Shown here: positions 59,322 to 64,000 of the stretch, piece by piece
Position numbering within the stretch: position 1 is the first letter of the stretch
How the letters are laid out: each line of letters opens with the position of its first letter
Origin: Methanococcus voltae
GTDB taxonomy: Archaea; AGJL01; Methanococci; Methanococcales; Methanococcaceae
Direction: 5' to 3'
Length of the DNA: 64,000 nt
NCBI RefSeq assembly: GCF_024807655.1
Contig: NZ_JANUCR010000002.1
Coordinates: 248,001 to 312,000, forward strand
Position numbers and translations under genes: made by a program
Notes under the pieces: generated by a model
Database searches by the model: none
What the model was told of the DNA's origin: nothing
The model's input: only the letters and a program-made list of their open reading frames with translations

Positions 59322-62300
59322 TTATTCCCTTTTGTTATTATTTTTACCATTATTATTAGGATTATTATTAGTTTTATTATTAGGATTATTATTAGGATTA
59401 TTATTAGTTTTATTATTATTATTATTATTATTTTTGTTTTTTCCGCCCCTATTCTTAATTTTAACTTTAATATGGGGGTTATTCACTTTTTCAGGCGTTT
59501 TAATATCGCCATCGTTTTTAAATTTAGAATCTTCATCTTCTTTTTTATATATTTTCTTAGTTTTATTATTTTTATTATTTTTAGTATTTTTAGATTTGGG
59601 GTCTATTTTAATTTTAATTTTTGATTTATACTTTGTATTATCTTTTATTTTTTTATTAAATGGATTTTCTATTTTTAATTTTAATTCAACAGCGTATTTA
59701 CTTAATGCAGGATAGTGCAACTTACTAATTCTTTCAATCGCATCAAGCGTATTTACAGTACTTTCAAGATAAGAATACACGTCTCCGCCGTAAGTTTGCA
59801 ATTTTAAGACTTCATAAAGCGTATTTGTAATTTTAGAAGGTACTTCACCCATCATTCTATACCTAATTACTCTTTTAGACACTTCATAAGCGATATCTTC
59901 TTCAATACATCCGTCAAATTCAACTAACCAGTTTATAACGTCGTCTTTAGTGCTATCTTTTAATTTATTAATGTTTTCTTTGACTATTTCAAAAGCATCG
60001 GTAAATTTAGAGGGTACATTAACATTGGTTATCTTAGAAATCCTATTTTTTAAATTACCTGGGATATATATACTTTCAAATGGGTTAGCCTTCACAGAAA
60101 TGTCTAAAATTTCCTCGTAAATTTCCATTCGTGTAATTCTTTTATTTTCCAAATCTTCTATTCTTTCAGCATCAGAAATATCTTTATCTTCCATTATTCT
60201 ATTTTTATTCTTGTTATGGCATTTTTTAAGTAATTTCTTTATTTCTTCAGCTTGTTGGGGATATAAGAATGATAGTGATACGGCATTACCATATCGAGTA
60301 GTTTTAAGTGCTTTTTTATCTGAAAGACTTATCATTTCAAATTTTTCAAGTTGTTCTAAAACATAATTAGCGTTTAAATTCCTTCCAAGCATTGGTACTT
60401 TGTCTATTTCATATTTTGGATTAATTTTATCTTTAAGTTTTAATTTTGGGTCATCTAAATTAATTTTTCGTTCATCAAATTCATTAGATATATTTTTACC
60501 ATATTTCTCAAAAGAGGATATTGTAGCAAGTATTTGCTCGAATTCCTGTTCTTCTTCGTAAACTACATCTACATCTTGCGGTTCTGACCCTAAAAGCCTA
60601 AAAGCGATTTCGTCTTCTGAAAGCTCCATTTTAGCGTGATATTTTTTACCTACTTCTACAAGAGTATAAACTTTCCCGAGGTCGTGCATCCCTTTACGAC
60701 CTGCCCTACCACACATTTGTTGGAATTCTGACGCATTAAGCCAATCGCCACCCATTGCAAGACTTTCAAGTACAACAGCGGAAGCTGGGAAGTCTACACC
60801 TGCAGCAAGTGCTGCAGTGGTGACAATACATTTTGTTTTTTGAGTCATAAACCTATTTTCCACAGCTCTTCGTTTGCCATACTCCATACCGCCGTGGTAG
60901 TAATCTGCCTTAATACCTCGGGTATTAAGATAATTGGCGATATATTCGGCTCTTTTACGTGAAAATGTAAATATAAGACTCTGACCTCTGTATCCGTATT
61001 TCGATTTGCTATTGAATTCTATATTTACGATATCTACAATATTATTTAATTTTGCATAGTCATTTCTTGCAAATATCAAGTGTCTTTCAAGAGGTACGGG
61101 TCTACCTGAATATATGACGAGATTTGAATTAAATTGTTTGGATAACTCTTCGGGATTTCCAATTGTGGCCGATAAGTAAATTATTTGTGCATCAAACAAT
61201 GTTCTAAGCCTCGATATTAAACCATCAAGTCTTGCACCTCTTTCTTCCATATTTAGAGTATGCACTTCGTCAATAATAACAGTTCCAACGTCCTTTAATT
61301 TACCTGAACGTATTAAATAATCGATACCTTCATAAGTACCCACTATTATGTCGGAATTAGGGTCGCTATTTATTTTAAAATTCTTATTTTCAGCTAAACG
61401 ACCAGTACCTACACGTAAAGCTACCTTATAACCTAATTTACTATATTTTTCTTCAAATTCAACATATTTCTGGTTTGCAAGTGCTACCAGTGGTACAAGG
61501 AATAAAAACTTTTTTTGTTGAGGGGGTGTTTCATTCTTACCATTTTCAAGGTTTTTAATACCTGCAAGCTCCCCAATAAGCGTTTTTCCTGAAGAAGTAG
61601 CCGAAGTAATAAGTAAATCGTTATTATGTCCTTTAGATGAGGTTATTGTTTTGGAAATTAAACCTGCTTTAACTGCAAGGGTTTGTACAGGCAATAATTC
61701 GTAAATATTTCTATTTTTTAATTCCTTTTTCATTAATTCAGGAATTTCTAAGTCTTTTATTTTGAAATTATCAATTTTATCCTCTTCATTACCCGTTAAT
61801 ATATCATAACGGGTTAAATCAGGATTTTTAACGGGGTTAGACGTCGTAAATAGACTTATTACTTTATCTGCATCTTTAAATCTTCTTAATAATTTTTCAA
61901 TAAATTCCTCATTTATGTTAATTTCGTGTTTTATTTCGTTAATGGCACATTCCAAGCATACTTCGTTGGTTTTGTAAATTTTATAGGTATTTTTCTTTTC
62001 TTTTTTAGTTTTTTCCGTTTTTCCAGTGCTTTCTTTATTTTCTTTATTTTTGGTTTCTTCTAATTTGATAGCTTTTTTGGATGGTTTTAATTCTTTAATT
62101 ACGTCAATAATATTATATTTTCCATTCAATAAACAAAATGGACATAATACAACAATCCCATAATTTAAATTATTTTCTTCCAAAAATTGCCCAAATTTAA
62201 GCGATTCAGGGTCATTACTTATATATATTTTCTTTTCTCTCAGTACTGTCATTAATTTAGATGGTTGAAGTGGCGTAATATTGCTTTCCACCTGCTCTTT

Positions 62301-62423
62301 ACATTTGTAAAGCGTAATCTTAGTTTTAGTGGGTCTTAATGTGGCATAATAAATTGTCTTCGTTTTTAAGTCCGTTATTTGTATTTCATCTTTCTTTTTT
62401 TTAGGTTTTCTAATAATTAACAT
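59322..62423 (-). CDS. Ski2-like SF2 RNA helicase (ASH-Ski2 / DUF5814-type)
   Basis: A 1033-residue SF2 helicase. The N-terminal zinc-finger domain has Cys94-Cys97 and Cys156-Cys159, then Walker A SATSSGKT (274-281), DEVH (385-388), motif III LSATIG and QMCGRAGRKG (motif VI), followed by winged-helix and ratchet-like regions. The layout fits the euryarchaeal ASH-Ski2 group (Methanocaldococcus MJ1401-like), reported elsewhere to work with aRNase J in RNA decay. The tail (from about 930) is Lys/Asn/Pro-rich with TNNNPNNN repeats. The ATG at 62423 is chosen since GGTGAATTTA precedes it. Confidence 0.85.
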   Translation of the reverse strand: MLIIRKPKKKKDEIQITDLKTKTIYYATLRPTKTKITLYKCKEQVESNITPLQPSKLMTVLREKKIYISNDPESLKFGQFLEENNLNYGIVVLCPFCLLNGKYNIIDVIKELKPSKKAIKLEETKNKENKESTGKTEKTKKEKKNTYKIYKTNEVCLECAINEIKHEININEEFIEKLLRRFKDADKVISLFTTSNPVKNPDLTRYDILTGNEEDKIDNFKIKDLEIPELMKKELKNRNIYELLPVQTLAVKAGLISKTITSSKGHNNDLLITSATSSGKTLIGELAGIKNLENGKNETPPQQKKFLFLVPLVALANQKYVEFEEKYSKLGYKVALRVGTGRLAENKNFKINSDPNSDIIVGTYEGIDYLIRSGKLKDVGTVIIDEVHTLNMEERGARLDGLISRLRTLFDAQIIYLSATIGNPEELSKQFNSNLVIYSGRPVPLERHLIFARNDYAKLNNIVDIVNIEFNSKSKYGYRGQSLIFTFSRKRAEYIANYLNTRGIKADYYHGGMEYGKRRAVENRFMTQKTKCIVTTAALAAGVDFPASAVVLESLAMGGDWLNASEFQQMCGRAGRKGMHDLGKVYTLVEVGKKYHAKMELSEDEIAFRLLGSEPQDVDVVYEEEQEFEQILATISSFEKYGKNISNEFDERKINLDDPKLKLKDKINPKYEIDKVPMLGRNLNANYVLEQLEKFEMISLSDKKALKTTRYGNAVSLSFLYPQQAEEIKKLLKKCHNKNKNRIMEDKDISDAERIEDLENKRITRMEIYEEILDISVKANPFESIYIPGNLKNRISKITNVNVPSKFTDAFEIVKENINKLKDSTKDDVINWLVEFDGCIEEDIAYEVSKRVIRYRMMGEVPSKITNTLYEVLKLQTYGGDVYSYLESTVNTLDAIERISKLHYPALSKYAVELKLKIENPFNKKIKDNTKYKSKIKIKIDPKSKNTKNNKNNKTKKIYKKEDEDSKFKNDGDIKTPEKVNNPHIKVKIKNRGGKNKNNNNNNNKTNNNPNNNPNNKTNNNPNNNGKNNNKRE

Positions 62424-62432
62424 TAAATTCAC

Positions 62433-62761
62433 CGATATTTAACATAAGCGTAAGCATATTTAATAAAATGTGCAAATACTTATAATCCGTTTTTCAAATT
62501 AAATTATATCCAATTATATTAAATAGTCGTTTGTGTTATTCTTACAATATATGTTTTTTATTTCTTTTTTTAATTATTATTTTATTTTATTTATCTTATT
62601 TAGTTTATTTATTTATTTATTTCAGTTATTTTTAAATTAGTTTATTTAATGTTATATATATTTCTATAGAAATTTAAATCTTTGAGAATTATATATATTA
62701 TAAATTACATAATACTTTTTAATGAGAAAAGGATTTTTAATTAAAATTAGATGGTGTTTAT
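62433..62761. other. Divergent promoter region, helicase and pilin genes
   Basis: About 330 bp. A TATA-like TTATATATA at 62689-62697 fits the pilin gene. Repeats of TTTATTTATTT lie at 62583-62625. No gene is seen. Confidence 0.45.
62689..62697 (+). promoter_or_regulatory. Probable pilin gene TATA box
   Basis: TTATATATA about 65 bp before the start codon; transcription would start near 62720. Confidence 0.35.
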
Positions 62762-62974
62762 ATGGGTGTTATCAAAAAAACTATTTCTAAAAGATTATTT
62801 TCAAAAAAGGCACAAATTAGTCTTGAATTTTCTTTGTTAATCGGTGCAGTAATTGCCGCCGCAGCTATTTTGGGATATTATATATTAGACGTTTCCCAAA
62901 CGATACAAGATTCAAGTATTAAGTCGATAAATAATACTTCAAATCAAGCTTTAAATGACTTAAAAAACGTTTAA
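62762..62974 (+). CDS. Type IV pilin-like protein with class III signal peptide (QxSxEF, EppA type)
   Basis: A 70-residue prepilin. The basic leader (MGVIKKTISKRLFSKKA) ends at Ala17, and the mature protein would begin QISLEF, the Q-x-S-x-E-F motif recognised by the methanococcal prepilin peptidase EppA. A hydrophobic helix of about 25 residues follows, then a short Ser/Asn-rich C-terminus. Its small size (53-residue mature form) is near that of known minor or major methanococcal pilins. GGTG precedes the ATG. It stands alone; no other pilus gene is nearby. Three AAACGTTT copies overlap its stop. Confidence 0.85.
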   Translation: MGVIKKTISKRLFSKKAQISLEFSLLIGAVIAAAAILGYYILDVSQTIQDSSIKSINNTSNQALNDLKNV

Positions 62975-62990
62975 AACGTTTAAAACGTTT
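62965..62990. repeat. 9-bp repeat of AAACGTTT at the pilin stop codon
   Basis: Three AAACGTTT palindromes (62965-62972, 62974-62981, 62983-62990) spaced 9 bp. Each unit carries an in-frame TAA, so the pilin stop is repeated. Confidence 0.85.
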
Positions 62991-63131
62991 GGGTCATACC
63001 TATTTGATATTAAATAACTAATTTAAAAAAGTACTTCAATATGTCAATACTGTAATTTGTAATTAATGAAAACCAAAATACGCCTAATTTGACGTATTTC
63101 AGTTAATAAATTATAAAAATTAATATTTAAA

Positions 63132-63332
63132 TTATTTTAAAGCTAATTTTAAGTCTTCTGCTTTAACTGTTTTTCTACCAGCGTGTACTGATAATTCAAC
63201 AGCTTCTTTTGCGAATTCCATTGCGATTTCTTCTAATTCTTCTGAGAGCAAAATTGCAGCATCTCTGCTTACTCTTTCAGCTCCTGCTTTTTTTAATATT
63301 CTTTCCATTGGTGCTATTGGAAGTTCTGCCAT
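63132..63332 (-). CDS. Archaeal histone
   Basis: A 66-residue histone-fold protein that wraps or compacts DNA as dimers and longer hypernucleosomes. It starts [20 protein letters not shown], then [20 protein letters not shown] and [16 protein letters not shown], the three-helix histone fold with no tails. AAGGTGA precedes the ATG, a very strong ribosome binding site. It is a single-gene unit, with a likely promoter just upstream. Confidence 0.96.
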   Translation of the reverse strand: MAELPIAPMERILKKAGAERVSRDAAILLSEELEEIAMEFAKEAVELSVHAGRKTVKAEDLKLALK

Positions 63333-63382
63333 ATACTCACCTTCTTTTTGATATTATATAAATAAAAATGGTATTTTCACAG

Positions 63383-63398
63383 TATTTATAATTTTCGA
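63383..63398 (-). promoter_or_regulatory. Probable histone promoter
   Basis: On the minus strand TCGAAAA followed by TTATAAATA forms a BRE/TATA pair about 55 bp before the ATG. Start of transcription would be near 63360. Confidence 0.4.
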
Positions 63399-63514
63399 TT
63401 TAAATCTTATTTAGATTATAATTTTCACTACATTATGTCTATTTTTTAATTATACAAGAATGTAATAAATATATTTATTAATTTAAATTTTTAAATAATA
63501 TATCTAAAAAACGA

Positions 63515-64000
63515 TTATGAGTTTTCATAACGGGCTTTTGCTTGCTTTTCCCATTCTATATCATAATCTATATCTTTTCCACGAATATCTATATTTATAA
63601 TTGGTTTATTTTCGATTATTTCTTTTTTAACTCCTTTAAACCCTTCATCTAATTTATTGTATATTTTTGAAAGATTTATTTCTAAATTTTTGTGATATTC
63701 ATTGTTTTTTTCATTATTTTCATTATTATTTGTGCCCCGATAATTTTTATTAGAATATTCATCGTTTTTACCCGTATAATTCGTATAATTCATATAAGAA
63801 TTAGCTTCTCTACCAATATTGTGAATATTTTCATAATTACCATTTTTATTTGCAATGGGATTTTTGCCACTATATAATCCGTTTGTACCATTAAAATCGT
63901 TATTTTTTAAAATATTGCTTGCAGAAGTGTTTAAATTTTCTAAAATATAACTATAATCTTTATGTACTTTGTAATTCTTGTAAATATTGTAAACACCATA
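63515..64000 (-). CDS. Asn/Tyr-rich protein of unknown function (5' end outside window)
   Basis: The minus-strand frame is open from base 64000, giving at least 161 residues, so the ATG at 63793 is internal. The visible part is low complexity, rich in Asn, Tyr, Gly and Lys (NNENNEKNNEYHKN, NYTNYTGKN), and ends with an ordered, charged segment (IYNKLDEGFKGVKKEI to RYENS). No family is recognised. The composition suggests a disordered linker rather than a catalytic domain, and the missing N-terminus may hold the real domain. Confidence 0.6.
   Translation of the reverse strand, partial: YGVYNIYKNYKVHKDYSYILENLNTSASNILKNNDFNGTNGLYSGKNPIANKNGNYENIHNIGREANSYMNYTNYTGKNDEYSNKNYRGTNNNENNEKNNEYHKNLEINLSKIYNKLDEGFKGVKKEIIENKPIINIDIRGKDIDYDIEWEKQAKARYENS

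Noticed and set aside
59269-59715. 148-codon plus-strand frame with Leu repeats, looking like a membrane protein
   Set aside because: It is antisense to the Asn/Lys/Pro repeat tail of the helicase and the start of the methyltransferase gene; no ribosome binding site.

Overview
The window looks like ordinary chromosome of a mesophilic methanogenic archaeon of the genus Methanococcus. Base composition is very AT-rich, genes use Shine-Dalgarno motifs such as GGTGA or GGAGG, and TATA-type promoters are visible. The gene set contains an archaeal histone, archaeal DnaG, MptE, Mmp4/MtxX, thiol:fumarate reductase, ADP-dependent phosphofructokinase and 2-oxoglutarate:ferredoxin oxidoreductase subunits. 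The extreme AT content and the many short tandem repeats, both inside conserved genes and between them, make Methanococcus voltae or a close relative the best guess; the species is inference. I see no CRISPR array, insertion sequence, prophage or integrase.

Layout. 1-3.3 kb: a PUA/PP-loop protein cut by the left edge, a UbiD-family decarboxylase and a UPF0058 protein. 3.4-10.9 kb: dnaG, rad50, then a PIN-domain gene and mre11 convergent to rad50. 11-16.1 kb: tfrA coupled to a DUF190 gene, GMP synthase ATP-PPase, CTP synthase. 16.4-22.3 kb, plus strand: radical SAM activase, mptE, rimI, a B12-binding radical SAM enzyme, nadE and mmp4. 22.4-24.2 kb: a metallo-beta-lactamase-fold protein, crcB and tRNA-Arg(UCG). 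24.2-30.2 kb: a sugar-storage cluster (pfkC and pgi divergent from a glycosyltransferase and a GH57 glycosidase). 30.3-34.4 kb: zinc-ribbon protein, two proteins of unknown function, korC and korB. 34.6-40.7 kb: split lysO, herA, a 79-residue unknown and a RecJ-like DHH protein. 40.9-47.4 kb: ADP-ribosylglycohydrolase, aldo/keto reductase, cbiM plus a PDGLE-domain partner, and a sodium-dependent symporter. 47.6-52.2 kb: FKBP, mobA, a DUF2119-like gene, transaldolase, hemC. 52.3-56.6 kb: possible L41e, gatC, dapA, S17e, chorismate mutase, GT2 glycosyltransferase, MinD-like ATPase. 57-64 kb: EngB-like GTPase, an rRNA methyltransferase behind a Ski2-type helicase, an EppA-type pilin, a histone, and an Asn/Tyr-rich protein cut by the right edge.

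How the genes fit together. Recombination and replication enzymes (Mre11, Rad50, HerA, RecJ-like, DnaG) are all present but scattered instead of lying in one mre11-rad50-herA-nurA operon. Carbon storage is concentrated in the pfkC/pgi/GT/GH57 block. Cofactor work is represented by mptE, mobA, hemC, nadE, cbiM and mmp4.

I did not find a clear new multi-gene system. The most unusual signals are: the overlap of a PII-like DUF190 gene with fumarate reductase; the mre11-PIN junction; a 20-bp palindrome with related half-sites upstream of cbiM; an enlarged disordered linker in DnaG; a possible 21-codon L41e gene; and a division between in-frame 3n-bp repeats inside genes and 8-, 11-, 13- or 15-bp repeats between genes. 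One of the latter fills the leader of mobA, which has no visible Shine-Dalgarno motif. Many start codons were moved downstream from the longest reading frame because a good ribosome binding site decides them.
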